Below are positions 36,239 to 48,973 of a stretch of DNA of 64,000 nt, in pieces. Origin of the DNA: Argopecten irradians (lineage: Eukaryota; Mollusca; Bivalvia; Pectinida; Pectinidae); assembly GCF_041381155.1 (NCBI RefSeq), contig NC_091137.1, positions 19,823,655 to 19,887,654 on the forward strand, read 5' to 3'. A program made the translations under genes and the position numbers. The number at the start of each line of letters is the position of its first letter. Position 1 is the stretch's first letter. The notes under the pieces are model-generated. The model did not search any database. It was not told the origin of the DNA and saw only the letters and a list, made by a program, of their open reading frames with translations.

Positions 36239-39200
36239 ATGGACGACAACAAAATAACATCGAGAAAGCAACGTCTCAGAAGAAATACACTGGTGTCTCT
36301 TGAAGATAGACATGAGCGCAAAAAACACAGAGACAGGGATCGACAGAAGTCTCGCATTTGTGTCGGTCAACAAATAGGGCGATGGATGGCTGTTAAAGTT
36401 AGCATTGGTCTTGCAAAAAATGAAGATGTTGCTAAAATGTTGCTAGATAGGTAATTTTCACTGTCAGTTTTAATGTCGACACAATTTATTTATGTATTTT
36501 GTATAAACACATACCTGTGGCGCATTTAAATATAATTAAAGGCTTTGGTGCACGTAAATGATCACAGGGCCTCGTTACTAATGATGTATATATAAGATAG
36601 GTCACGTCTGTAAGTGTAAATAGACGTGACCTATCTTTGACTTATATATATCATCATTAGTAACGAGGCACTATGCACAGATCTAGACATGATCATGTTG
36701 TGGGAAGCCTCTAATTTGCGTATTTTACGCAAATAAACTGGAGTATTATATTATAATACTCTTCAATAGGACTATGGGATTTGTTACTTAAAATAGATAA
36801 AAATGCTTATAAATGAACTTTTTACCAAATATTTTGACAAATTAGATTCATTTGCATTTCAGAAAGTATTAAAAATAGATGAAAAACTTTGAGAAAAGGT
36901 CATCAAGTTCCTAAGTAACAACAGCTTCTAGTCTTAATGCGAGTTTTTGAAAAGTATAGTAAAAGTTAAGATTTAAGCAATTTGGGCTATTTTTAGTAAC
37001 AAGTCCATACTCCAATTGGGGTACAATACTCTAGTTTGCGTATAATGCACAAGCTAGTGGATTTCCCCGACCTGATGATTATAGAATACAAATTCCTGGT
37101 GGTAGTAGAATCGCTGAAGAGACGGTCAATATAGGGAAGTGTAAAATGATATCAGCACAATCTTACAAATATATACATATAACATTATAGATCTGTATGT
37201 TCCTTTCACTTGTACAGGTGCCACAAGCCTGGTAAATGACCCCATTCCCAATGCCAAACCCCCTACTTTTTACTCAATTTAGAATTACGATGAAAAATTC
37301 CCAAATAACACAGCTGAAAACAAATAAAACTGTCAATCTCTCCCCTTGTTGTGCAATCTAAAAACAAACTACTCTGAAACTGTTGTGATATTTTACAATA
37401 TCTAATCAACTATACATGTTCATGACCCAATAAGTGCCCATGTCCCTATAAGCGCCCCTCCCCCTTTTTGAGGCCTCAATTTCAATTGCCCAGGCATGAA
37501 TAAAGACCAAACTACAGAAAACTGTATAGATTTGCAATAATTTTGTCTTATTATAAGAACCTTTTCATTTTTAAATGCTCTGGGCGATTATTGGGTCGAA
37601 TATGGTATGTTAAAATAAAAAAATGATAGAAATCATGCACATGTATATATTTTAGTACAGATCATTATTTTTCATGTACATTGTATGTTGATATTCATTA
37701 TTAACATTATTAAATCTTTTTCAGTTGGTGTTTGATCAACAGTTTCTTTGTGGACGAGCATGGTAACTTTCCCGACAAAGACTATTGTCCAGAAATCCAG
37801 AAGCCTTCTTCTCCTCATTCTGATGATGGAGAAATGTGGTATGTACCACCAATCTTCTACACAATTAGGGAGACCTGATATTAGTTCCTTTGCTAGCTGC
37901 AATATTGTAGCTCTTTGGATTTTTAGCCCACCATCATCAGATGGTGGGCTATTCAAATCCCTTTTTGTCCGTGGTCCGTCCGTCCTTCCGTCCGTCCTTC
38001 CGTCCGTCCGTCCGTTAACAATTCTTGTTATCGCTATTTCTCAGAAAGCACTGAAGGGATCTTTCTCAAATTTCATATGTAGGTTCCCCTAGGGCCCTAG
38101 TTGTGCATATTGCATTTTGGGACCAATCGGTTAACAAGATGGCCGCCAGGCAGCCATCTTGGATTTTGATACTTAAAGTTTGTTATCGCTATTTCTCAGA
38201 AAGTACTGAAGAGATCTTTCTCAAATTTCATATGTAGGTTCCCCTAGGGCCCTAGTTGTGCATATTGCATTTTGGGACCAATCGGTTAACAAGATGGCCG
38301 CCAGGCAGCCATCTTGGATTTTGATACTTAAAGTTTGTTATCGCTATTTCTCAGAAAGTACTAAAGGGATCTTTCTCAAATTTCATATGTAGGTTCCCCT
38401 AGGGCCCTAGTTGTGCATATTGCATTTTGGGACCAATCGGTTAACAAGATGGCCGCCAGGCAGCCATCTTGGATTTTAATACTTAAAGTTTGTTATCGCT
38501 ATTTCTCAGAAAGTACTAAAGGGATCTTTCTCAAATTTCATATGTAGGTTCCCCTAGGGCCCTAGTTGTGCATATTGCATTTTGGGACCAATCGGTTAAC
38601 AAGATGGCCGCCAGGCAGCCATCTTGGATTTTAATACTTAAAGTTTGTTATCGCTATTTCTCAGAAAGTACTGAAGGGATCTTTCTCAAATTTCATATGT
38701 AGGTTCCCCTAGGGCCCTAGTTGTGCATAATGCGTTTTTGGATCGATCGGTCAACAAAATGGCCACCAGGCAGCCATCTTGGATTTTGATAGTTAAAGAT
38801 TAATATCGCTATTTCTCACAAAGTACTGAAGGGATCTTTCTCATATTTCATATGTAGGTTATGCCCTGAGTGATTTTTCGAGAACAGCAGTGACAACCAT
38901 TAACAGACACATAGGGGACCGAGATTTCGTACCAGGCCTGAAATGTATAGTAGGCCAGGTACTGGTTCTACCAATATATATTCGTTCTATTCCTTTGCTT
39001 GCATTCGGAAATATAGTCTGATGAGTAATGTCAAATACAGTAAACGTCTCAAATAAATACGGTGATCCAAGATATGTTTGTTAAAATATATTTATTATGC
39101 GCTTTCCTCATGAACAAAGAGACATTAGACTATGATGGTATATACATTTGTGCATGCCTAGATAAGGCCATTAGCAATAATGATTGTTGGATTAAAGGAG

Positions 39201-42200
39201 ATAAGAAAAGGGGCGTTTTATGCATGCTTTTGACGAAAATTACTAAATAGTATGTATTTATGACACAAGGCAAAAATGGATTAATGGCTTTCTCATGAAC
39301 AAAGAGACATTAGAGACTATTTGGTATATATACATGTGCATGCCTGATAGGCCTTTAGCATAATGATTGTTGGATAAAGGAATAAAAAGGCGTTTTATGG
39401 CATGCTTTTGACAAAATTACTAAATAGTATTATTTAGACACAAGGCAAAAGGATTATAATGCAATTGATTTCTAAAAAAAATATTAATTTGTCCGTAGTT
39501 AACCTTTCAGGATTCTGATAGTATTGGTTTGATAGTCATACTCTAAGTCAGTTCAAAAGTTGGCTATATAGAGTATGATCCTTGTTGGATGGTGTTGTAT
39601 TTTCTATGAAATGGACTGATAATTATGATCTGAATTACAAGGTATGAAATATACTCATTAGGCCTTGTGTCATGTATTTTCAGAAATCATACCATATGTT
39701 ATATATAAGACACATTGATATGTTACAGCTCCAAAACAATTTCACCATCGGTGGAAAAGACATCAGAATCGCAAAACATTACTGATAGTAGTCAAACTGC
39801 GAAGGACGTGGCAAGTGACTTTGTTATGATTGGTGTAGATGACTTGAGGCGGAAGACTGCAGAAGCTGAGGGAACTACAGACAGGTTATCCAATGTCAAG
39901 AACTCAGATGATCTATTACAAAGTGAGGGGTCAACTCATATAGAAGAGAATTTAGCTACCAAGGTGATAAAGTGTGAGCCCGATACCCATATGTACTTAG
40001 AGACGGAAAGGCATGGAGTAGCAGGTGGGGTAGCATCCTTTAGTGTGGATAGAGAGACAGAGCGACAGGAAATGGCAGGTGAGGATACATTAGAGGCAGA
40101 GAGACAGGGAGTGACAGGTGAGGCTACATCCTACAGAGTGGATAGAGAGACAGAGCGACAGGAAATGGCAGGTGAGGATACATTAGAGACAGAGAGACAG
40201 GGAGTGACAGGTGAGGCTACATCCTACAGAGTGGATAGAGAGACAGAGCGACAGGAAATGGCAGGTGAGGATACATTAGAGACAGAGAGACAGGGAGTGA
40301 CAGGTGAGGCTACATCCTACAGAGTGGATAGAGAGACAGAGCGACAGGAAATGGCAGGTGAGGATACATTAGAGACAGAGAGACAGGGACTGACAGGTGA
40401 GGCTACATCCTATGGTGTAGATATGAACTGTGAGGGGGAAGAATCTGACTCGGGGAATGATATGTCAGATATACCATATCATGGAAATGAAGATGAGTCT
40501 GTGGTTCATTATCAATCAATGACTTTGGAGGACAATGATGTGGTGCTAGATCTGAGCTGTAGTGAAGAGGACGGTGATAGCAACAAGTTAAACCCACATA
40601 CGTACACGTCAGACAATACCAATCTACAGCAAAGTCAAATGATCCCCTCCAAAAAACGAAAAGGAAGGAAAATGTCTACTCCAAAGTGTAAGGAGAAAGG
40701 TGCCATAAAAAGGAAACATACTTCCAGTCCGATCTACCGTCAGAGTCGGAGGTTACAGAAGAAAGGCCGTCGATCCTACATAGACGACCTAAAAGAAACC
40801 ATTGATGCAGAGGAGGATAAAGAGGTTAGTATAATATTTTAGTGGGGATTTATGGGGGTTATTAATATCTGATTTCTATTGTAAAGGGGAAGTGAGTTTA
40901 TATCATGGTGTGACACCCGTCATCACGTTGTTATATCTATACATGTAGGTTATCAGGCATAGGGCATCAACTTTTGCATAAGGGCACCAGGAAGAATTCA
41001 CAGTCTGGCTTGGTTGTGAGAGGGATATATACTGGGGCAAACTTGTTACTGCTAGCTTCCATCATTATAAAATGACTTCTTTTCAATAAAAAAATGTTCA
41101 TGAGACCTGATATTTTGCCTTTGACATGCTAAAATAAAGGCCTACCTAGTTTGCTTTAATTTTAAAATGATGTTAACCTTCATTCAAAAGCACAGGTGTT
41201 AAATAAGTAAATGACATCTTCTCAAATACCAAGAGGCTCAAGAGAACTGATATGGTACTGGACCTAAAGCATTTAATATGTGAGAAATACATACCCTTTT
41301 GGCCCTTGTGGAATTTTTCAATTATCTTATTAGTATATAATTGACCTGCTCTTTCATCATTTGGGAACTCTTTCTATCAAAAAGCTAACAAAAATTGATG
41401 TTGTAATAAGTACTCACTTATTATATGTTTTAGAGTTGGCCAGTTGATGAGAGTCTTCAGAGCCAGGAGAAGTTACAGTATAACTACACTAATGTTCACC
41501 CCAAAAAACGACACACTGCAAGATTCTCACAGACCAATACTTGTGTTATCCCTTTAGAGACAGTAGAAAATCCTTCTCAAAATAAAAAAGGTCACAGGGT
41601 AAGGGCAACAGTTCAAGGTAAAGGAGATCATACAGGGGTGCCTGAGGTACCGGCTGCCAGTTCCGATGTCTTCAGTGAACTACAGGACAATGATGAGACT
41701 GAAGAAGTTGATTTAGAATCAGACTTTTTGTCAGAACCTGATCCCTCTGATTCAGATTATGATCCAAATGTAGATGTACAGGTAACACCACCTAGGAAAA
41801 AGCGAAAATATACAAAGCGCAAAAAGGGAGGAAAGGAGAAACTGTCAGATGATGGAGAATGTGTAGAGGAAAATGATGATGGATTAGAGGGTAGGAAAAA
41901 ATCTGTCAAAAAGACACGAACCAAGCGGAAATCTCGCGCAAAAGGAGAAAAATTGAACTGTTTACCTGGAAGCAGACGTTCTGATAAGTACTTCCCAGAT
42001 ATCAATGTTCAGTTGGAGGACCACAAAGATAAATATGAAATCACCACATGGACAAGTCACTGTAAGAAAGATCGGGGTGTGGATGTGGAGCAGCGGTCGT
42101 TCCATGGGTACGGTTGTAAGTTGTGTGGAGGAGTGTTTAAAACCACAGACCGGGCAGTGATGGAGGTACATCTCAAGGAACACATGCAGGGCAAATTAAC

Positions 42201-44113
42201 GTGTGGTGAGTGTGGGCTCGTCTTTAGTTACTACACACAACTTAGGAAGCATCGTCTGAAGTTACACGTAGAGGCCAAGTACACATGTGAAGAGTGTGGC
42301 CAACAGTTCCACTACATCAAAGTCCTCCATACACATCTGTCTAAAGTTCATAACAAGAATGTCTACTCGTGCAAGAAGTGCCAGATGACCTTTCAGTCAA
42401 ACGCTGACCGTAAGGCACACAGCCTCGAAGTTCATCCTGAATGTTTTGATAAGTGTAAGGTCTGTGGGGAAACTGTGAATATAACCCTGTGTAAAGACGC
42501 CATGGAGCGCCACATGCGGTCCTACTGGTGTCAGCGAACTGCCACTTCTATCTGCGAGATTTGTGGTAAGGAGGTTCAAAGGCTCTCCATTAAAACTCAC
42601 ATCCGACGTGTACATCACAAGACAAAGACACTGCGTTGTGATATCTGTGACTTCTCCACTCACCTGGGCTCTACTTATAGACTTCACATGATGACACACA
42701 CAGGTAAAACGATACAGTGCGCATCAATTATTTCAATGTCAATGGAGGCCTGTAGTTTTAGGCTTCAAGCCCTTATATATTTTATATGTAATATCAATGT
42801 TTCATTCTTTCAGTACTGTTGTCAATCGACAGGTTTTTCCCTCTCATCCCTGTTGACGTCAGGATTTTATCCTTTATTTCCCGTAACGTTCTTTCTTTAC
42901 AATAAAGCTTAAAATCTTTTTATATTCAAATTTTTATTGCAGTGATATATGAAAAGTAAAGGAATATTTATTTCGACCATGTTTATATAATTATATTCTT
43001 TATGGCAGAGGAACAATATAAATCACACTAACGTTATCATCATAAACAAAATGATAACTTGTTACATTTTTCGCTCCAGATTGCAATATCAGAAAAAATC
43101 TTGAATCAAGTTAAAATAATTCATAAATGATTTCAAAGTAAGTCTAAATAATTGCACTAAACTTAGCATGTATGGATTAAAAGAATTAGCATACAACAAT
43201 GGCACATGTTATCCGACATTTTCTCAAAAACTTCTGGGGGCGAGACTAATAACTACTTCCAGAATATAATCTGGAAAGAATACAAGGCACGAAAAATGTT
43301 TTAGGTTTGAGTCTAATGTTCAAACTAAACAGTCTTCAAACTGTCGGTGATTTAAATAGTGGGTGTGTTTGTTCATATAATTTATTAGTAGTGATTAATA
43401 TAACTACTGTCTGACTCTGAACATTGTCTTTATGATGCCTCGCTCTAATTTTGTGATGAAGGAAGAAAATTCATTCATGAAAGTTCATCATCAGATGCAA
43501 TATTTTTTGGAAGATTTACATCATACATGTACATGTATATTCGTCTGTGTAGCTCCACATCCTAATTCTTCTTACCTTTTTTCCAGGTGAACACCCAGTG
43601 AAGTGCTCGTTGTGTGATTTTTCCTGTATCCGTAGCTACCAGCTGACGTCCCACATGAGGACACATACAGGCCACAAACCATACAAGTGTGACCAATGTA
43701 ACTACGCCTCCGCGTGGAATGTCCAGCTCAAGGACCACAAGAAGGCTCACCAAAGTGAAGACCGAGTAAACTGTGATACATGTAACATCATGTTCAAAGA
43801 TCGAAGAGGACTCAATATGCACATTTCCAAGGAACATGCAAATACGTCTGTCCCAGACTCTCATATGGTAAAGAAAAAACCAGGCAGCTCGAACAATTGT
43901 ACCGAGAGCATAAGTTCTGCAGATGCTGGTTCCTACATTGTAAGAGGACATCAAGAGGCTCCCCGGGGGATAATTCCTTACAATGTAAATGGTAATCCAA
44001 GATCATCAGATAGTTTCATTGTACGTGGAAATCTGGGTGTACCGAACTCTTATATCAGAGGAAATCTGGCTATGCCAGAGGCTTACATGGCAAGGGGAGG
44101 TAGCCTATATTAA
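36239..44113 (+). CDS. C2H2 zinc-finger protein (paralogue 1), 5 exons, 1072 aa
   Basis: Likely nuclear DNA-binding protein. Exons are 36239-36450, 37725-37838, 39729-40824, 41434-42703 and 43587-44113; phases match throughout and the total is 3219 nt. The N-terminus is basic and contains a short domain, IGRWMAVK...LAKNEDVAKMLLD, shared with the next gene downstream. Exon 3 has four 31-residue repeats (about 215-338) in an acidic spacer, then a basic stretch (YRQSRRLQKKGRR). Exon 4 has acidic and Lys/Arg-rich segments, followed by about ten C2H2-type fingers from residue 700 to 985 (for example CEECGQQFHYIKVLHTHLSK, CDQCNYASAW). The finger array spans the exon 4/5 junction through a TGEHPVKC linker. 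The C-terminal tail repeats an RGN-L-x-x-P motif. Intron 2 carries 155-bp repeats. AATAAA lies at 44203. Targets are unknown. Confidence 0.92.
36569..36669. repeat. Long near-perfect hairpin in intron 1 of zinc-finger gene 1
   Basis: Arms start with GCCTCGTTACTAATGATG and end next to a 12-nt loop (GTAAGTGTAAAT) with GATAGGTCACGTCT. The right arm has about 7 extra bases (TCAAAG region). The arms are 41 and 48 nt long and otherwise essentially identical. It is probably a foldback element or an inverted duplication. Confidence 0.85.
37925..38016. repeat. Hairpin AGCCCACCATC/GATGGTGGGCT plus GTCC microsatellite
   Basis: A perfect 11-bp inverted repeat with a 4-base loop (37925-37950) is followed by GTCCGTCC/TTCCGTCC runs up to about 38016. 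It directly precedes the 155-bp tandem array, and I believe the combination is a recurrent composite repeat in bivalve genomes (from memory). Confidence 0.75.
38020..38870. repeat. 155-bp tandem repeat in intron 2 of zinc-finger gene 1
   Basis: Five full units plus a partial one. AAGTTTGTTATCGC recurs at 38176, 38331, 38486 and 38641, an exact 155-bp period. The central units are almost identical, and the last full unit (38.7 kb) is the most diverged. Each unit contains the inverted pair CAAGATGGC...GCCATCTTG around CGCCAGGCA, and the palindrome CCCTAGGG. Confidence 0.93.
39098..39462. repeat. Direct duplication of about 180-190 bp, second copy eroded
   Basis: Copy 1 (39098-39285) and copy 2 (39286-39462) both start GCTTTC.TCATGAACAAAGAG and share CATGC.TTTTGAC and ACTAAATAGTAT. 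The second is shorter through many one- to three-base losses. It lies in intron 2, just before exon 3 of zinc-finger gene 1. Confidence 0.8.
40045..40416 (+). repeat. 93-bp in-frame coding minisatellite, 4 copies
   Basis: Units begin GTGGATAGAGAGACAGAGCG at 40045, 40138, 40231 and 40324. Each encodes 31 residues with ETERQEMAGEDTLE and TERQGVTGEATSY. Near-identity at the DNA level indicates recent expansion. The spacer is hydrophilic and probably disordered. Confidence 0.93.
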
Positions 44114-45990
44114 TTTGATAAAAACTGTATGCAAAACAAAACAACTAATTCTTCACTTAGAATTAGAGCTTAACTGCGACCAAAAATGAATAGAGCTCGA
44201 TGAATAAAACTTAATGTGATAGGTTGTGACATTTATTTGTTTAAGTACATTGTTATTCTGTACTGATGTGTTGTTTACATTTATTTGATATTGTATGAGT
44301 ATTGGTGTCCTTATATAGCATTATAATGTATTGTTTAGATTGTTACTGCCTTTTTGTGAAGATTATATATATAAAAATGGTGTCACACCTGCACTACCAG
44401 TTGTATTTGTTAATGCCCAGACCAGATAGGCTTGCCGTTTTTTGGAGTTCACCTCTCATTCAAATATAACACATATACTTCAGCTTCCAGAGGTTAATTG
44501 GGGATTTTTTTTTCAATTTTATTAACTGATCAACAGATAATGACATTGTATTTCACCGCAAATAAGACCCCTCCTGCAAATAAGACCCCTATATTTCCCA
44601 CATTTCCAGACTTGGGGGGGGGGATTTCTGAAAGTAAGACCCTCCCCCCCTACCCCCAGGCTGTACTGGATTAATTTTTGCTTGCTTTAACAACAAAAAA
44701 TATCACATAGTAAACAACTGCTTGTGTTCATATATTGTGGCGAAAGTGTTAATTTGTAAGTTAAGAATAAATCTTATGGGCTTCAAAATGCTTTGTTATT
44801 GCTTATGCTTAAATTATAGAAGCTTGATAAGACATGTACACAAAAGGCTTTGGCCAATAGCCCCTTTATAACACACATGGTATGACATTGTCCACTTTAT
44901 AATTGATATGTCTAATACTTTATTGAAATATAATGGCAGTCTATAAAATATACTGCAATAAATATAAAATGAATGCAAGTTAAAATACATGTATATGCAA
45001 ACATAGGTGTAGACTAAGTGACATTGGCAACTGTGTAGTTGTCTTTTGTTTCCTTGATACAATTGGCAGATTTTCTCAGTGCAGCATATAACACTACCTG
45101 TGTTAGTACAGTCCTTGTACAAGGGCACTATCAGTAGCAGAGTCATAGCATTGTACGTTGTAAGATGTTCCATCTTCTCTAAAAGCTTAATTAAGCAGCA
45201 GTTAAGTTAGTAGAAGACTTTATTATATTACTGTTTATAATTTTTTGTACTTTTTAATCATTTCATGTATCTAGTGCCATATATCGTATGCAAATTGTGT
45301 AATCTTGTCTATAAGTACTTTGTAATTCTAGCTAGATTGTAACTTATCAGATATGACAAGTTTTTAGGTGTCAACATTAATTTTTACAATAAAAAGTATG
45401 AATCTCAATCTGACTGAAACAAAGATCCGACTTTGTTTCAGAGAGGATCTGACAAATAAGGTCATGTTCTGGTGACCTTTAAGATATTTGGTCTCTCTAC
45501 TCCAATGTGTAATGAATTCTCCCTCTGGCTATAGCACTGGTCTGCAGCTGACATTTCATCAAACCATGCAAAAAGCTGTATACCATTTGGAGAACTTTGG
45601 ACAGTTTGAATTAGATTCAAGCAGCGCTGCAATCTTTTTTCTTACAGTTAAGTTTATACTTAAAAGAGTCTGAAGGCAGAACATTTAATTTGATTGAACA
45701 GTCCAAAAGGTCACCAGAATTTGACCCCATACTGGAATGTTGTCATAACCTCTATAAAAACAAAGTGAGGATACAATGTGTACCAGGTATTTTAATGAAA
45801 TTGACAAGTCATCACTATTTTTAAAATGTTAAGATCCTGATCAATGATAGGCTATATACATATTTTTTGTATATTCTTAGGGGGACTGTTAACAAAAGGA
45901 AGCTTTTATATAATGTATTTAGTTTTTCGAATAACTTCATTTGTATATGGTATCTAAAAGTTTGTATATTTATTGATATTCCATTCCTAT
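44114..45990. other. 3'UTR and downstream flank of zinc-finger gene 1
   Basis: It contains AATAAA at 44203 and a small GCAAATAAGACCCCT duplication with G/C runs near 44555-44650. The 119-codon minus-strand frame at 44814-45173 and the 61-codon frame at 45488 have no recognisable feature. Confidence 0.4.
44203..44208 (+). promoter_or_regulatory. Polyadenylation signal of zinc-finger gene 1
   Basis: Canonical AATAAA 90 nt after the stop codon, the first on the coding strand after the stop codon at 44113. Later signals could also be used. Confidence 0.55.
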
Positions 45991-45997
45991 TACTTAA

Positions 45998-46354
45998 AGA
46001 TGCTCCACCGCTGACAGAGCAGAAATGATATTCATCATTTGAACAATAATTGGTGTTTAATCGTGTATTCATATGCTAATTAACACAAAAATAATATAAA
46101 ATAATTTATTTCGCCTTTGGTGCATGCGCAATCAGCTGTACTTCATTCCATATAAGATATAGTGCCACAGAATTTTTTAGGGATGCAATTAATTATTTTT
46201 CATATTTTTAACTTGAAGTAAAATTAGAAGTTCAAACTTTTCAATGGTGGTAATGGTGTAAAGTAAGTAACTTTTGTAACTGAAGAAAAATACTCGTTCG
46301 CCTGCTCCTGTTTTTGATAGTGAAAAAATACCATTTGTCAGCGGTGGAGCATCT
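45998..46354. mobile_element. MITE with TTAA target duplication, AGATGCTCCACCGCTGACA ends
   Basis: The 19-bp terminal inverted repeats AGATGCTCCACCGCTGACA and TGTCAGCGGTGGAGCATCT are perfect and flanked by TTAA at 45994-45997 and 46355-46358. 357 bp, non-coding. The interior has GGTGCATGCGCAATC. TTAA insertion suggests mobilisation by a piggyBac-like transposase, which is inference. Confidence 0.9.
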
Positions 46355-46683
46355 TTAAATAATCTTTCTAAAAGATTTAAATTATGGATCAGAGAATTTG
46401 ATACATGTTTACCGTTCCTCTAGATTAAGCATTGAGAGACATGAGGGCAGAATAACATGCATGACATAGACAATACATGACGTTATGATGGGCTATGTCA
46501 TATGTTCCATATACCAGTATGTTAACGTTATGCTGGTATGTTGTGTATTCTTTGATTGTGCCGTCATGTACCGTAATCTGTCCCTTCAAAAGTTTGTGTA
46601 GAAATGAGTTTGTTTTTATACACTGTATTTCATATTATTAACACAAAGCCAGTAAAACTGGTCTTTTTTTTGTTTTTGTTTAA

Positions 46684-47082
46684 AGGCCCATTACCTTTCC
46701 GGAGCAAAATATAAAGGTTTCTTAAAAAACATTAATAACATCAGAAAATGCATACCGATGACCTAAGATAAGGTTACGACACCAAACATATGCAAGTATA
46801 CTGCGTAATATATGAAAACGGTGGAGAGTCAATTCGCTGTTTTGCCGTCTGGCGCAGTGATAGTCAACTACCGCGCGGTATTTAGGATGACGGCGGGAAT
46901 CATAATACGACCCGCGTTATGAAAATAAATATTTTATTTATTATAATCAAATTGTTCAGAAGGTGATGATTAATGTAGTATTAACGGTAAGTTAATAATT
47001 TTTAAGACTCTACAAAATTATCGATCTTGTTTTACATTCCCATTTTAAAAATTAAAAGCCGTTTCGGTAAGGTAGTGGGCCT
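46684..47082. mobile_element. TTAA-type MITE, copy 2 (399 bp)
   Basis: Ends AGGCCCATTACCTTTCCGG and its mirror CGGTAAGGTAGTGGGCCT are flanked by TTAA at 46680-46683 and 47083-47086. It shares the CCGCGCGGTATTTAGGATGA core with copies 1 and 3. This is the best-preserved of the three copies. Confidence 0.9.
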
Positions 47083-47938
47083 TTAACTTGGACATTGAAG
47101 TAAAATTGTAGTAAAAACATTGTGTAATATCTATTAAAAGTGTCTGTTTATGTAAAAGTTCCATTGGTTTTGCACTTGCATTTTAAATACATTACAAAAT
47201 TCTAGAGCACTTGTATATAATCGTTAATCAATAAAATTGATGTCTAGGGATAATAAAAGAGTCTTATACAATCTGTAGTACCTTGTTTGTTGTCATCAAC
47301 AGTGGTCACAAAGCGCTGTAAATCCACAAGCTGTCAGCAAATGGTTGAGAGGTGAAAATCATGTTTTCAGGCAATCATATTAAGTTACTTTTAATAATCA
47401 GAAGGAATGAAGGTATGTATAAGTGACAGTCAATCATAATTGGTGTGAAGTTATTTGTTCAAACTTTCTATGTTATACTATCCATACTCTGACCGTTTGC
47501 TCTACCAATTTGTTTTCCATTTCTTCTGCTTATTGAAAAACAAATTGTAAACAGAAACTCATATACATAAGGTAAATTTGAAACTGTTTCATTACCTTTA
47601 AGGATACATGCATATGTGTATATGAAAAAAAATATAATTTCTCTATGCTTGTAGAATTCTTTATACAAGAACTTTACGGATGTACTCCTCTGAGAAGTCA
47701 AAATTTTCTTGTATTAAATTTTTTTTCTCATATAGATTTTTGGAAATAGAAGTTCATACCATGAATGGAAATGGAAGAAAAAACATATGTCTATTATGCG
47801 CTTGTTTTTGAGCTATTGTCACTCAAAGATACCTAAGTATCTCCTAGCCCCTCCCCCCTTTTTTCTGGATTAAAATGCACAGAATACTGCAAGTTTTACT
47901 TACCTTACACTTGATCAATATTTTTTATAGTTGTTTAA

Positions 47939-48228
47939 AGGCCCATTACCTTTCAGGAGCAAAATTTAAAGGTTTCTTAAAAACATTAATAGCATAAGAA
48001 ATTACATATCATCAATGGCATAAGATTAGGTAACAACACCAAGCTGTTTTGCCTTCTGGCACAGTGATAGTCGCCAGATACCACGCGGTATTTAGGACGA
48101 CCTGGGGGGGGGGGAGTTACAGGAAGTTATGTTAATAACTTTTGTGACTCTACAAGATTACCAATCTCAATTTACATTCCAATTTTCAAAATTAAAAGCA
48201 GTTTCAGAAAAGTAGCAATGGTGGGTCT
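47939..48228. mobile_element. TTAA-type MITE, copy 3, internally deleted
   Basis: It starts AGGCCCATTACCTTTCAGG after TTAA (47935-47938) and ends GGTGGGTCT before TTAA (48229-48232). A poly-G run interrupts the core and about 110 bp are missing relative to copy 2. Its right half was later duplicated (see the next entry). Confidence 0.85.
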
Positions 48229-48506
48229 TTAATGAGAATATAATCACAAGAAAAGCGTAAGTAACAGTATTTTTCTAGACCGCGAACTATAAATTTATTA
48301 CCTGTTTGACAATTTGGTGTTAATAACTTTTGTGACTCTACAAGATTACCAATCTCAATTTACATTCCAATTTTCAAAATTAAAAGCAGTTTCAGAAAAG
48401 TAGCTATGGTGGGTCTTTAATGAGAATATAATCACAAGAAAAGCGTAAGTAACAGTATTTTTCTAGACCGCGAACTATAAATTTATTACCTGTTTGACAA
48501 CGTTAT
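48131..48506. repeat. Recent 188-bp direct tandem duplication
   Basis: GTTAATAACTTTTGTGACTC occurs at 48131 and 48319, with near-identical sequence through AGACCGCGAACTATAAATTT. The only clear difference is AGCAATGG versus AGCTATGG. The unit includes the right end of MITE copy 3 plus about 85 bp of flank, so the duplication is younger than the insertion. Confidence 0.9.
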
Positions 48507-48823
48507 GAATATATTCTGTTAATTTGGAGTATTTGACATCAATATGGCCTAATAACCACCACCACCCCTTTTTTCAACATTCTTAAGCAGCCTTGGCGCT
48601 TATAGTAATAAAAATTCATTTTTTTATATCTGTATATATATGTATACAGTAAGTGTGGGACAAAATACCATCAATTTGCTGGATGAATAAAATTTCATAT
48701 TTAATGGTCATACAATTAAAAAAAATAACAATTATAAATTAAAAATAACCCGCCATCATTGTGTTTCGAACCCCTACCACACGGTGAGTAAATGTCAACA
48801 AAAACGCGCAAAGTACCGTGCAT

Positions 48824-48833
48824 TGCGCATGCG
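48824..48833. promoter_or_regulatory. NRF1-like palindromic site in the zinc-finger gene 2 promoter
   Basis: TTGCGCATGCGTAC, close to the NRF1 consensus GCGCATGCGC, lies 140 nt upstream of the ATG. No TATA element is evident, consistent with a TATA-less housekeeping-type promoter. This is a motif match only. Confidence 0.4.
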
Positions 48834-48973
48834 TACTAGGACTATGGCTGACTTCCGTGTGATTTGCACGTGTTGTTTTGAACAATGATAGACAAGGACA
48901 TTATTTCAATCCGATGATCACAAACTGTGTTGTTGGAAAAATAAGCATACTCTGCATCCAATCTTAGAAAAAA

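Noticed and set aside
36717-37033. Possible MITE with CGCAAA...AGTATT ends
   Set aside because: Inverted similarity is short and imperfect, and no target duplication was found.
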